From the NCBI GenBank assembly GCA_037892765.1, contig JBBKBW010000001.1: DNA of 64,000 nucleotides. One strand, given 5' to 3'. The stretch is from Clostridium_AQ sp900552125. Lineage in GTDB: Bacteria; Bacillota_I; Bacilli_A; Erysipelotrichales; Erysipelotrichaceae. The notes beneath the pieces are model-generated. The model made no database searches and had not been told where the DNA came from. It worked only from the letters and a program-made list of their open reading frames with translations. Position numbers and translations under genes: made by a program. Below, piece after piece: positions 1 to 8,452 of the stretch. Within the stretch, counting starts at the first letter, position 1; each line of letters starts with the position of its first letter.

Positions 1-59
1 AGCACGGAAGCCAGTGCCATCGCAACCGATGGCTTTTCTGCAATCACTAATGCTTTCAT
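1..59 (-). CDS. topB: DNA topoisomerase III, N-terminal fragment (cut by window edge)
   Basis: Only the first 19 codons are present; the gene continues left of the window. The visible start reads M-K-A-L-V-I-A-E-K-P-S-V-A, the nucleotide-binding N-terminus typical of type IA topoisomerase III. Such enzymes relax and decatenate DNA by a single-strand break, and a copy is standard in Tn1549-type conjugative elements. Its ATG overlaps the TGA of the methyltransferase gene upstream, which suggests translational coupling in one long transfer operon. Confidence 0.8.
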   Translation of the reverse strand, partial: MKALVIAEKPSVAMALASV

Positions 60-616
60 TCTATTTCTTCCTCACTTTTCATTTCTATATCTGACTGTAT
101 TTCATTTCCCCAGACATCCCACCCAGGTGTTGTCTGTCGTGCAAATAATTCTATTCTCGGTACATCACCAATAAGCTCAACAATTCTATCTCTTGCCACA
201 TCTGGTTTTTTACTGTGTCTTTCAATGTGTGATAAAATAATCTGTCGAACATATGCTGATTTCCTATGAACAGACCCTTTCGTTGCAAGCAAACAAATTT
301 CGGCATTGCTCCTTGTCCAGTGTCCCAGACCAAGAAACAAAGTATCTGCCTTTTTATTCTTCTTTACCCACACGAACGCTACTGTCTTGTACTGAAATCC
401 CCATGCTTGAATCACACTTAATCCTTCTCTCAGCTGTGGAAAAGTGACCCAGAGAAATAAAACACAATCTTTATCCGCTAATTTTCCAACTGGAAGATCA
501 CAGATTTCCTGTAAACTCATGGTCGGGTAATGGTCTGCGGCAATTCCCTGCCCCGCCTTCCTGTTATACTGCCAAGGCGGATCAGCGTATATAATCTGAT
601 ATTTCTTATTCCGCAC
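56..616 (-). CDS. MT-A70 family adenine-specific DNA methyltransferase
   Basis: This 186-residue protein has the MT-A70 catalytic motif DPPW at residues 12-15, right after a short beta strand (IIYA), and a later LFLWV strand. Members transfer a methyl group from S-adenosylmethionine to N6 of adenine. No restriction endonuclease gene lies beside it, so it acts as an orphan methylase. In conjugative elements such enzymes are usually thought to protect the element from host restriction or to mark it, which is an inference here. It lies 4 bp after the DUF4366 gene and overlaps topB by 4 bp. Its target sequence cannot be read from the DNA. Confidence 0.85.
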   Translation of the reverse strand: MRNKKYQIIYADPPWQYNRKAGQGIAADHYPTMSLQEICDLPVGKLADKDCVLFLWVTFPQLREGLSVIQAWGFQYKTVAFVWVKKNKKADTLFLGLGHWTRSNAEICLLATKGSVHRKSAYVRQIILSHIERHSKKPDVARDRIVELIGDVPRIELFARQTTPGWDVWGNEIQSDIEMKSEEEIE

Positions 617-620
617 TCAA

Positions 621-2045
621 TCATCGCCCTTCCTCCTCTTCTTCATCTTCCAGCACATTATCGTCAAAATCTTCATCTCTCAGGATTTCCGGTTCTGTAC
701 TTTCTTCCTGCTCATCTGCATCATCTACTTCCCGTTTTTCTGACTCTGAATCTTCGGATTCATCTTCATCCTCTTCCATCTCGTCCTCGTCATCATATTC
801 ATGTTTTGGTTTATAGACTTTGAAGTAATATCCTCCTGCCGCAGCTCCGACTGCAACCAGTGCAATCAAAAGATACGTTCCAAATGGACTTTTATCTTCA
901 GGCATCTGAATATCATCCTCTACCTTATCTTTCTCGGCTGACTCTGTCGTTTCCGGTTTTTCTTCCTCTGCTTTTTTCTCTGGTTCTGCATAAACCGTAT
1001 CCACTTCCGGAAGTGTCACCGAATCAGAAAGTGTGAAGTTCATCAGATCTTTTTCACTGACTTCTGTAAGAAAATACACATTATCCTGAGATTTTGAATT
1101 ATCAATGATCAGATAGAAAATCTTACCACTCTTAGTTGAAATGGTATAAAACTCTTTTGTGCCTTCCGTAGCTGTTTTTGTAACAGAATCTGCTGTCTCG
1201 CCTTCTTTATTAAGCTGTTCCTCGATACCTGTCACTGTCCGATTATCCACAGTTCCTTTTGCATCTGTCGGCTCAGAAGCCTGTGCATCCTGCGGAAGTG
1301 GTGAAGTCGTTGTTTTCTCAGTAGCAGTTGCATCTGCACTAGTCGTAGTTGCCATTGCGCCATTACTGTCACTGGAGGTTTTCTGTTTCTCTGCCTGCTT
1401 CTTTGCCCATTCATAATAAGGATTCTGTAGTACATACCTCTCAGAAGTATTTCCGGCACCATCCGTTACCGTGATTTCAATCTGTTTTGTTGAAAAATCT
1501 TTCTGTGTCAGTTGCACTCTCAGCATTCCATCCTTCAGATCTGTATAAGCGGTGCCATTAACTGTTACTGCAGTAATCCCGGATACTGTATCATTTCCCT
1601 GAATCGTCAGTACACCATCTGTCAGGGAAGCAGAGAGTGTCGGCTTTTCCGTGTCATAACACTTAATAGAGCGATTCTGCTCATAGACCTTCCCCTCACC
1701 ATCTGTCACACGCACGTATACCGTCTGGTTTCCAGTAATCGTGATACTTCCGCTTCCGGTTACATCCTGCCAGCTTCCATCTTTTCCAGCTTTTGCTTCA
1801 ATCTTTGCTATCGAGAAACCTTCCGGCATATGACTGGCATCTACCGTAACAGTAATAGTTGTTTCTCCCTGTTTCCAGCCATCCGGTTTCTCAATCGTGA
1901 TTGCAGGTGTGATATTCTCAGCTGCATAAGCAGTCTGTGTCTGGAGCAAAGGTGTTGTCAGGCAAAGAAATGTCGTTGCTGCAAGCAATCCTTTTTTCAC
2001 GCTATTTTTAGATTTCTTCTGTTTCATCTTCTCTAAATTCATCAT
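621..2045 (-). CDS. DUF4366 (CD1107-like) surface protein of the conjugative element
   Basis: The protein has up to 474 residues. A basic N-terminus and hydrophobic signal segment (about residues 18-42, ending near AYA) are followed by Ig-like beta-rich sequence to about residue 210, a Thr/Ser/Ala-rich linker, and a DUF4366-type region. One membrane span lies near residues 385-405, followed by a very acidic Asp/Glu tail of about 65 residues on the cytoplasmic side. This is the CD1107 family found in Tn1549-type elements, presumed to be part of the mating apparatus at the cell surface; its biochemical role is unknown. The start is uncertain: this ATG overlaps the DUF4315 gene by 38 bp, and another ATG at 2027 lies closer to a weak ribosome site. 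Confidence 0.8.
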   Translation of the reverse strand: MMNLEKMKQKKSKNSVKKGLLAATTFLCLTTPLLQTQTAYAAENITPAITIEKPDGWKQGETTITVTVDASHMPEGFSIAKIEAKAGKDGSWQDVTGSGSITITGNQTVYVRVTDGEGKVYEQNRSIKCYDTEKPTLSASLTDGVLTIQGNDTVSGITAVTVNGTAYTDLKDGMLRVQLTQKDFSTKQIEITVTDGAGNTSERYVLQNPYYEWAKKQAEKQKTSSDSNGAMATTTSADATATEKTTTSPLPQDAQASEPTDAKGTVDNRTVTGIEEQLNKEGETADSVTKTATEGTKEFYTISTKSGKIFYLIIDNSKSQDNVYFLTEVSEKDLMNFTLSDSVTLPEVDTVYAEPEKKAEEEKPETTESAEKDKVEDDIQMPEDKSPFGTYLLIALVAVGAAAGGYYFKVYKPKHEYDDEDEMEEDEDESEDSESEKREVDDADEQEESTEPEILRDEDFDDNVLEDEEEEEGR

Positions 2046-2301
2046 CAGACCTTGTTTCCTCCTCCTGTATTTCTACCCTGCCGGGCAGTTCATTTTTCAT
2101 TCTCTTTTTGAAAGCTTCCAGCTCTGGAATGCTCATATCCATCGCACGGATAATTTTTACAATTTCCAGATTTTCCGCTTCTGTTTTTGCAATCTCCGCA
2201 GCCTTGAACCGCTTTAAATCTGCTTCATATCTGGCTTTGGATGCTTCCATTTTTTCCTTGGCTTTCTCATAATCTGCCGTTGCTTTTTCAAGACTTTTCA
2301 T
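2008..2301 (-). CDS. DUF4315 family mobile-element protein
   Basis: This small (97 residues), highly charged, mostly helical protein is predicted to form a coiled coil over about residues 1-60, rich in Glu, Lys and Ala. It matches the DUF4315 family that sits between the NlpC/P60 hydrolase and the DUF4366 protein in Tn1549-type elements. I chose the ATG at 2301 because GGAGAAG lies 6 bases upstream; the open frame to its right has no such signal and overlaps the hydrolase gene. Function is unknown. A structural or scaffolding role in transfer is guesswork from its position. Confidence 0.75.
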   Translation of the reverse strand: MKSLEKATADYEKAKEKMEASKARYEADLKRFKAAEIAKTEAENLEIVKIIRAMDMSIPELEAFKKRMKNELPGRVEIQEEETRSDDEFREDETEEI

Positions 2302-2341
2302 CGCTTCTCCTTTCCGGACGGCTGTTACACCGCCCTTTTCC

Positions 2342-5158
2342 TTACCATCGTCCGAATCCATAAAAATGGCTCTGCCAGTATGGAGAGTTGATGGACGTAT
2401 ACTGAACCGGATGCCCACAATGGATCATCTGACCATTGCCCACATAGATTCCGATATGCGTTACTGGTTCTCCTGCATCGTAGGTTCCTGTAAAGAAGAT
2501 CAGATCTCCCGGCTGTGCATCTGACTGTGATACAGGTGTACAAATGTTGTACAATCCCTGTGCTGTCAACCTCCCGGTGTTTCTAACCCCAGAATGAACT
2601 AGGCAGTAACTTACAAATCCAGAACAGTCAAATCCACTTGGCGAATATCCACCCCACACATATGGTGTTCCAAGATATCTCGCTGCTTCATTTAACAAAC
2701 GCTGTGCTGCTTCACTGGTATATTCATTACCGCCAAAGCCTGCCCCTTCTCCTGTTTCCAGATAAAAGATCGGGTTTAACCGCTCTCCATTTTTCAAAAG
2801 TTCAATATGAAGATGGCTCCCTGTAGAATTTCCAGTATTTCCTATAAGACCTATCTCATCACCTTTCGTGACGGATGCTCCTGCAGATACACTCCGGCTG
2901 CTTAAATGTGCATACCGCAGTTCATAACCTTTACTGTCCTTGATTACAACATAATTGCCATAGCTGTCGTTATAAGCAGAAGTTGTAACCGTTCCGGTCA
3001 GCCCTGCCATTACTTTTGTCCCTTCCGGTGCTCCGATATCCATACCATTATGAAGCTGATTTGCTCCTGATATTGGATGAATCCTATATCCATAATAGCT
3101 GGTCACACTGGAATACCAGTTAAAATCAACCGGTGTTGCAAACATCTGCAAGTTGCCTTTTGTATCGTTGTAGGCACTGAACAGTTCTTTCTGGAAAAAT
3201 CCCAGCCTGTCCTGACAGATTGACATCAGGTTTCCACTATTTAAGGTGACATTCAGCACATCTACATCTCTTGTCCTGGTCACTTCCACTTCATTGCTTC
3301 CATTATCATCTGCCAGATAACATTCCCATGTTTGATGTCCATGTGCAGATGCTGCCGCATGACTGTCATAATAGACATCAAACTGTACACCGTATCTTGC
3401 GAAAGCTCCGGTATCTTCAACAGTATATTCGACACCATTCATAACTACCTTTGTTCCCATTGGTACAAACGGATTGGAAGCATCTACCGCTAAGGTATGA
3501 TTGGCAGTTGGATATGCTCCACTGGCAGTCGGTCCTCCGCTCCAAATACCACAACAAATTGGGCAGTTACAATACCCACTGGTCACAACCTGTCCCAAAG
3601 ATTCTCCAACTCTTACAGTTGCTGTCTCTGTCACAGTCTCATTGACTGCTTCTGTTTCTAACCGATACTGCAATGCAAAAAGAGCATCCAGTTCTGGCTT
3701 TACCTGTTCAAAGGTAAATTCTTCATACTTTGCTGACAAATAACTGATCAGGATAAACGGATCATGCTCAATAGGTCCGATGTTATATCGGTATTCCTCA
3801 TGTCCCGGTTCTTCAGATTCCATGTTGTTGATCCGCTCCTGCAGATTAGCTTCCAGCTGTGTATAATACAGTTCCGCTTCCCGGATTGCCTGATCCGATG
3901 ACAGATAACTGGTTCCGGTATAAGTGATCACATTTTGTAAAAACACTGCAGAGCAAGACGTGACATTCGTTATGATCAGAAACATCAATCCGATCAGAAC
4001 TGCTACACTGATATACACCTTCCGGTTTTCTTTAAAGAAGTTGGTGACCTTACCGCCAATCTTCTTAATATAATCAATCGTACCTTTTGTAGCTGTTCCT
4101 ACTGTCTGTTCACTTCGCTTCGCTTTGGCATAATCCCGTTTGATCTGTTGCTTCTGAATCTGTTTTTTCAGCTTCTTCTGCTCCTGATGGGATGCAGCCT
4201 GTGCCTGTTTCTCTTCCTGTCTTTCAAGTCTGCTTCTTTTTCTGGATGCCCACTGTTTCCTGCGTCTGGCACTTCTCTGTTCCAGCCGGTAAACACCTTC
4301 GCCGCTTTCTTCTAACTTATGGGCACCTTCTACCGCCGCATTATCGTCTTCATTTTTGCTGATCTCACGGTGCAATGCTACGGAAGTTGCACTTCCTGCT
4401 TTCTTGACAACAGAAGTTTTTTCTGTTTTCACAGATTCCCCTTCACCAAACTTCAAACGGGATTTTTTCTTTCCAGGAGTTTCTCCTTCATTTGCCTGAT
4501 AGACCTGTGCTTTCTTGGAATGCTGCTTTGCTTCCTTTTTCTTTCTTGCTTCTTCATAAGAAAACTTTTTGGCTTTTTCTTTCTGTTTCTGATGGCGGAA
4601 ATTGACTCCATCCGTATCCATCTGGTTCAATTTCTCCATATCTTTGTCATTTTTCACAGAAGCACCAGTTTCCTCATAAGCAAACTTCAAACGTTGTTTT
4701 TGTTTTGGCTTTTTGCTGCCACCTGTCTGATTTCTCCGGCTGTCTCCTCTGTTTTCTGATAGATCAGCACGTTTTTCTTTCAGTCTCCCTGACTGTCCGG
4801 CTTCGTATTTTTCTGCAAGTCTGGATTCTTTTCCAACTTCAGCACGGATTCTTTTTCTATTTTGCTGTTTACTACTCTGTCCAAAATCCTCACTTTGCTT
4901 CTCTGTCCGTATCAGTTCCGGTGCATCTCTGGATTTTTGCACAGAGGGACGAATATTTTTCCCACTCCGTTCAGACTGGCGGGGAGACTTATCCACAAGG
5001 TTTTCTTCTTTTTCCCCCTGTTTTCTTCCCATCTGCACATCACCGACACGGTTACTGACACGAACAGAAGATTTATCTGTCAGGTTTTCTTCCACCAGCC
5101 CATCCTTGGTCATCTTCTGGACTTTCTTGTCCCTGACTTTCATTCTCTGTTCTGCCAC
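2342..5158 (-). CDS. Large membrane-anchored cell-wall hydrolase (3D + M23 + NlpC/P60) of the transfer apparatus
   Basis: The 938-residue protein begins with about 360 very basic, low-complexity residues (Lys/Arg/Gln/Glu) facing the cytoplasm. One membrane span follows near residues 380-400. The outside part carries three wall-related domains. A 3D domain (about 525-595) has a Cys-rich CNCPICCG start and a DTGA motif. An M23 peptidase-like domain (about 700-790) has HNGMD and HLHIE metal-binding motifs. An NlpC/P60 domain (about 820-938) has the catalytic Cys in DCSG and the His in THIGIY. It corresponds to the CD1108/Orf14 lytic protein that opens peptidoglycan for the mating channel. Having three wall domains in one chain is notable. 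It starts at GTG 5158 behind GGAGGAG. Confidence 0.88.
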   Translation of the reverse strand: MAEQRMKVRDKKVQKMTKDGLVEENLTDKSSVRVSNRVGDVQMGRKQGEKEENLVDKSPRQSERSGKNIRPSVQKSRDAPELIRTEKQSEDFGQSSKQQNRKRIRAEVGKESRLAEKYEAGQSGRLKEKRADLSENRGDSRRNQTGGSKKPKQKQRLKFAYEETGASVKNDKDMEKLNQMDTDGVNFRHQKQKEKAKKFSYEEARKKKEAKQHSKKAQVYQANEGETPGKKKSRLKFGEGESVKTEKTSVVKKAGSATSVALHREISKNEDDNAAVEGAHKLEESGEGVYRLEQRSARRRKQWASRKRSRLERQEEKQAQAASHQEQKKLKKQIQKQQIKRDYAKAKRSEQTVGTATKGTIDYIKKIGGKVTNFFKENRKVYISVAVLIGLMFLIITNVTSCSAVFLQNVITYTGTSYLSSDQAIREAELYYTQLEANLQERINNMESEEPGHEEYRYNIGPIEHDPFILISYLSAKYEEFTFEQVKPELDALFALQYRLETEAVNETVTETATVRVGESLGQVVTSGYCNCPICCGIWSGGPTASGAYPTANHTLAVDASNPFVPMGTKVVMNGVEYTVEDTGAFARYGVQFDVYYDSHAAASAHGHQTWECYLADDNGSNEVEVTRTRDVDVLNVTLNSGNLMSICQDRLGFFQKELFSAYNDTKGNLQMFATPVDFNWYSSVTSYYGYRIHPISGANQLHNGMDIGAPEGTKVMAGLTGTVTTSAYNDSYGNYVVIKDSKGYELRYAHLSSRSVSAGASVTKGDEIGLIGNTGNSTGSHLHIELLKNGERLNPIFYLETGEGAGFGGNEYTSEAAQRLLNEAARYLGTPYVWGGYSPSGFDCSGFVSYCLVHSGVRNTGRLTAQGLYNICTPVSQSDAQPGDLIFFTGTYDAGEPVTHIGIYVGNGQMIHCGHPVQYTSINSPYWQSHFYGFGRW

Positions 5159-5161
5159 TAC

Positions 5162-5272
5162 TTACTCCTCCTTCTTCGGATACCCTTTCCCTGCCTGTAA
5201 TAAGCAGAGAAAAGCGATGCCGAAAACAGCACCGCCACTAAAAGTTAATACATATGAAATTGCTCGTAACAT
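5162..5272 (-). CDS. DUF3789-like membrane microprotein (36 aa)
   Basis: This short gene encodes 36 residues: one hydrophobic span over about residues 5-26 (TFSGGAVFGIAFLCLL) and a Lys/Glu tail. GGAGAA lies 6 bases before the ATG, and the stop lies just ahead of the hydrolase GTG start, so it is a genuine link in the transfer operon. It matches in size, place and form the DUF3789 proteins that follow virB4 in Tn1549-like elements. Function is unknown. Confidence 0.7.
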   Translation of the reverse strand: MLRAISYVLTFSGGAVFGIAFLCLLQAGKGYPKKEE

Positions 5273-5288
5273 TGTTTTCTCCTTTGAT

Positions 5289-5573
5289 TTAACCTGCTTC
5301 GGAAGTCTCCTCTAAGCGGGTTGTCATGATTTTATAGAGGGAATTCTTCGGGAATCTGTCTACAAATGGGATAATGACATTTCCATAGAACAAAAGTCCT
5401 TCCCCCTCATTACTGTTGGTTACATAGGACAGCTGGGTTGGTGAGATATTCAGCTGTTTTGCCAGAATCTGCCTGTCTCCAGAAGCCTGGTTGAGCATAT
5501 AAATGAAATCAGAGTTTTCAAAAATATTCTCGATTTCCCTGGAAGCCAATAAATCTTTGATATTCTGTGTTAT
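5289..5573 (-). pseudogene. virB4: VirB4 ATPase, 3' part (downstream exon or severed C-terminus)
   Basis: Starting at I-T-Q-N-I-K-D this stretch encodes the last 94 residues of a VirB4 (CD1110-like) ATPase. It includes the conserved SDFIYMLNQA and GDRQILAKQL segments that close the ATPase domain. It continues directly, in sense, from the protein coded at 5912-8083, but 338 bp of non-coding DNA intervene. If the insert is spliced out, one normal VirB4 of about 818 residues results. If not, this part could only be made from a start inside the insert (open frame up to 5633) and the ATPase would be in two pieces. Confidence 0.8.
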
Positions 5574-5911
5574 CTGATTGTTATTATCAGGTGGCTTTTT
5601 ATCCACCTCTCTGGGGCTTTCGCCCATTTTCATCAGCGTGTCATTTCACGCTCAGCATAGCATATCTTTTTACCACGATTATATCGTACCGGCTGGCAAT
5701 GCGGCCTCTTGGAGCTGTTATATTCTGCTTATGCAGGTTCAAGCTCTATGCGTTGCGTGTGGCTATTCTATTATGAATAGCCTTCCACTCGGATTAGGTC
5801 GCTACCCCTTTCCCGTTTTTTTCCGCATTGATACTTCTGACTTACTTGCCGGTTTCAGTCAGAACGGCGATAGTTTGCACTTTAAGCGACTAACAAGTAA
5901 CAAACCAGTTC
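5574..5911 (-). other. Structured non-coding insertion in virB4: probable self-splicing intron or intron relic
   Basis: About 338 bp separate two parts of virB4 that fit together at IPTG / ITQN. The insert has no long reading frame but holds many perfect hairpins: 5835-5864 (8-bp stem), 5761-5782 (GGCTATTC, 8 bp), 5725-5736, 5675-5687, 5635-5652 (6 bp), 5614-5625 (GGGC-GAAA-GCCC on the coding strand, a GNRA tetraloop) and 5590-5607. Such density of short stems with a GNRA loop is typical of catalytic introns. The GAAACCGGCAAGT loop recalls group II domain I. I could not find a canonical GTGYG 5' end or a clear domain V, so the class and exact ends (within a few bases) are open. Confidence 0.6.
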
Positions 5912-8083
5912 ACCAGTTGGAATACCTCCCCATTTACGGAACCTCTTCCAAATTTCCACACTGTAAGCTGCTGTCTGCTCTTCTTTTAATAGAAGATGGA
6001 ATTCATCCACATAGTAACGGGTAGATTTATGAGCGGAACGATTGATAGTCACTCGGTTCCATACCTGGTCCTGCACAATCAACATCCCGATCTTTTTCAG
6101 CTGTTTTCCAAGCTCTTTGATATCAAAACAAACGATACGATTGTTGATATCTACATTTGTGCGATGATTAAATACATTCAGGGAGCCTGTAACATAAATC
6201 TCCAATGAAGTTGCAAGACGCTGTGCTTCCGACTCTTCCTGTTTCCGCAACAGATTATATAAATCCTCCAGGATTGGCATCTTCTCCGGTACGGGATCGG
6301 CAAGATATTCCTGATAAACCAACCGCACACAACGGTCAATGATAGTTTTTTCTACCGGCTCCAGTCCATTCTTTCCTCCAACAATCAGCTCACACAACGA
6401 CAGAATAAAATCCGCTTTCAGTGACAGTGGATTGTCTTCCTCGGAATAATTCAGGTTCAGATCCATTGGATTGATATACTGGTCAGATACCGGAGAAACC
6501 CGTACCACCTGCCCGTGCAGTGCCTGCACAAGTGCCGAATATTCGGCTTCTGGATCGCAGACGATGATATCATCTTCTGTGATCAGGAAGCAGTTTGTAA
6601 TTTCTCTCTTTGCTGAGAAGGACTTACCGGAACCTGGTGTACCAAGAATCAGTCCATTCGGGTTCTTCAAACGTTTCCGATCAACCATAATCATGTTGTT
6701 GGATAATGCATTCAATCCATAATAAAGAGCTTCCCCTTCCTGAAACAGTTCCTGTGTCGTAAATGGCACGAAGATCGCTGTTGAAGATGTGGTAAGCCCT
6801 CTTTGAATTTCAATTCGATTGACTCCCAGTGGAATACAGGACATGAGTGCTGCTTCCTGCTGATAATCCAGTTGTTTTAAGGAACAGTTATATTTCTGTG
6901 CGATTCCCTGCACCTGGAAAATATTGTTATCCAGTTTCTGACGCTTCTTTGCGGTATTCATCACCAGAACCGTTACAAGAAACATTCGTTCATTTCTGGA
7001 CTGCAGATCTTCCAACAGGTTCTTCGCCTCTTCTCCATAGGTTATAAGGTCCGATGGAAGTACGTCCATATCATAACCGGAACGTACTGCCCGCTTCTGC
7101 TCTTCAATCTTCATCTTATCCAGATCTGAAATCTTACTCTTGATCATTTTGATCGCAGAACTCTGGTCAATGGACTGGATATGAATGTTGACATTGATGC
7201 TGTCATCCACATCCAGGAAATCTGCAAGCATCCGGTCTGTCAGCTCCGGTGCCAGAATCTGCAGGTAACTCACGCTCCCCATCGTTCTTCCCATCAAAAA
7301 TGTCTGATTCTTGGAAAAGTTAAAGGAAGTCGGTGCAATAAAATCTTTGGTCTTCAATCCTGTTTCCGGCAACATCTTATACTGGAACTTAAATGGCTCA
7401 ATCCTATCCTGGTTGAACACATGATATAGAATCTCCAGCCGATCCAGACCATTTAAGGAATGTGCCTGTGCCCCCAGAACCTTAAAGTTATTTAAGATAT
7501 CTGTTTCGATTCTTTCAAGCCTTGGTCTTGCTACTTTCAAACTCTCTGCTTCAATTCCAAAAGTAATATACTTTGTCTTCACCAGACCATTATTTCCTTT
7601 TGAAAGCTGATTTTTCAACATAGTACGATACTCTTCACGAATGGCATTGAAGTCATCGTTCTGATCAGGAATGTCAATGCTTTTCTCAAATTCTGCCACA
7701 TCCACCTGCTGATTGATAAAGGACAGCTGCACACTGATGGAAGAATCAAAGTAATTTAAGAAATCACAGTAATTTTCAAATATCGTGGTTTTATCCTCAT
7801 TTAAAGCAAGCTGATAGTTGATGTCATAAAACTGAATTGTCTTAGAGAAAAAGGTCTTTGTCACCTGGCAGATACCATCCTGCAGCATCCGAATATACGG
7901 AATACTCTGCTGTGCAGTTGTAGGAATGTTTTTCTGTTTCCTACGATCCCGTTCCTGCTTCTTCCTACGCTTTTCCTGTTCTCTTTCTTTTCTGCTTGTT
8001 TTGTTTCTTCTTTCCTGACGGTTTCTTTTTTCCGCCAGGGACAGACGCTCCTGCTGAGCCTCCTGCTTTGTCTTTTTTGCCAT
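5882..8083 (-). CDS. virB4: VirB4-type conjugation ATPase, N-terminal and central part (interrupted)
   Basis: The reading frame codes for 733 residues, the last nine or so from the insertion before a TAA. A basic N-terminus is followed by the VirB4 N-domain and an ATPase domain with Walker A GTPGSGKS near residue 481 and a Walker B-like YYVDEFHLLL near 688. VirB4 powers the assembly and function of the type IV secretion channel and sits on the inner face of the membrane. The C-terminal 94 residues lie across the insert at 5574-5911, so a working enzyme requires splicing. The ATG at 8083 follows GGAGGG by 9 bases. It overlaps the prgI gene by 119 bp in another frame, common in this family. Confidence 0.88.
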   Translation of the reverse strand: MAKKTKQEAQQERLSLAEKRNRQERRNKTSRKEREQEKRRKKQERDRRKQKNIPTTAQQSIPYIRMLQDGICQVTKTFFSKTIQFYDINYQLALNEDKTTIFENYCDFLNYFDSSISVQLSFINQQVDVAEFEKSIDIPDQNDDFNAIREEYRTMLKNQLSKGNNGLVKTKYITFGIEAESLKVARPRLERIETDILNNFKVLGAQAHSLNGLDRLEILYHVFNQDRIEPFKFQYKMLPETGLKTKDFIAPTSFNFSKNQTFLMGRTMGSVSYLQILAPELTDRMLADFLDVDDSINVNIHIQSIDQSSAIKMIKSKISDLDKMKIEEQKRAVRSGYDMDVLPSDLITYGEEAKNLLEDLQSRNERMFLVTVLVMNTAKKRQKLDNNIFQVQGIAQKYNCSLKQLDYQQEAALMSCIPLGVNRIEIQRGLTTSSTAIFVPFTTQELFQEGEALYYGLNALSNNMIMVDRKRLKNPNGLILGTPGSGKSFSAKREITNCFLITEDDIIVCDPEAEYSALVQALHGQVVRVSPVSDQYINPMDLNLNYSEEDNPLSLKADFILSLCELIVGGKNGLEPVEKTIIDRCVRLVYQEYLADPVPEKMPILEDLYNLLRKQEESEAQRLATSLEIYVTGSLNVFNHRTNVDINNRIVCFDIKELGKQLKKIGMLIVQDQVWNRVTINRSAHKSTRYYVDEFHLLLKEEQTAAYSVEIWKRFRKWGGIPTGELVCYLLVA

Positions 8084-8429
8084 CTGGCACACCCTCCTTT
8101 TTTACAAGGGTGGAAATCTCCTGATAAAAATTTTCTGTCTTATATGGTCTTACCGCCGGACAGATAAACTTCTGTCGAATGATATTTGCCACCACTTTTT
8201 CAAAGGGAAGACCGTCTTTTTCATACATTGCCATGAAGAAAAATGGAAGCATGATCGTTACCATCAGGATGGCTGCGATACTGGAACCAATTGGTTTTCT
8301 CATGACCAGATAAAACGGAATTCCCACAACTGCGGCAAGTGAAAAGAAAATCAGCTGCCGCTTTGTCAGATTTAACGCTACTTTTGTTTTGACCTTGGTA
8401 AGGTCTTTTGGTACTGGTACATACGCCAT
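7965..8429 (-). CDS. PrgI family conjugation membrane protein
   Basis: This 154-residue protein opens with MAYVPVPKDL, the usual start of PrgI/TcpE-type proteins. Two hydrophobic spans follow (about residues 26-45 and 50-70), then a conserved soluble segment around VANIIRQKF, and a Lys/Gly-rich tail that overlaps the virB4 start. PrgI proteins are VirB3-like membrane parts of Gram-positive type IV secretion systems and are nearly always encoded just before virB4, as here. The ATG lies 7 bases after GGAG. Confidence 0.85.
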   Translation of the reverse strand: MAYVPVPKDLTKVKTKVALNLTKRQLIFFSLAAVVGIPFYLVMRKPIGSSIAAILMVTIMLPFFFMAMYEKDGLPFEKVVANIIRQKFICPAVRPYKTENFYQEISTLVKKEGVPDGKKDKAGGSAGASVPGGKKKPSGKKKQNKQKRKRTGKA

Positions 8430-8452
8430 GGTATGCGCTCCTTTCCTGCCCG

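Noticed and set aside
621..2045. Adhesin or toxin of the host
   Set aside because: Signal peptide, DUF4366 region, acidic tail and gene order match the standard CD1107-like ICE protein.
2302..2418. N-terminal extension of the DUF4315 protein
   Set aside because: It overlaps the end of the hydrolase gene in another frame and lacks a ribosome site, while ATG 2,301 has a good one.
5578..6024. Plus-strand open frame across the virB4 insert
   Set aside because: It has no ribosome site and its right half is antisense to conserved virB4 codons; the left half is the structured insert.
5289..8083. Simple frameshift or sequencing error in virB4
   Set aside because: The two parts are separated by 338 bp of unrelated structured DNA, not by a single-base change.
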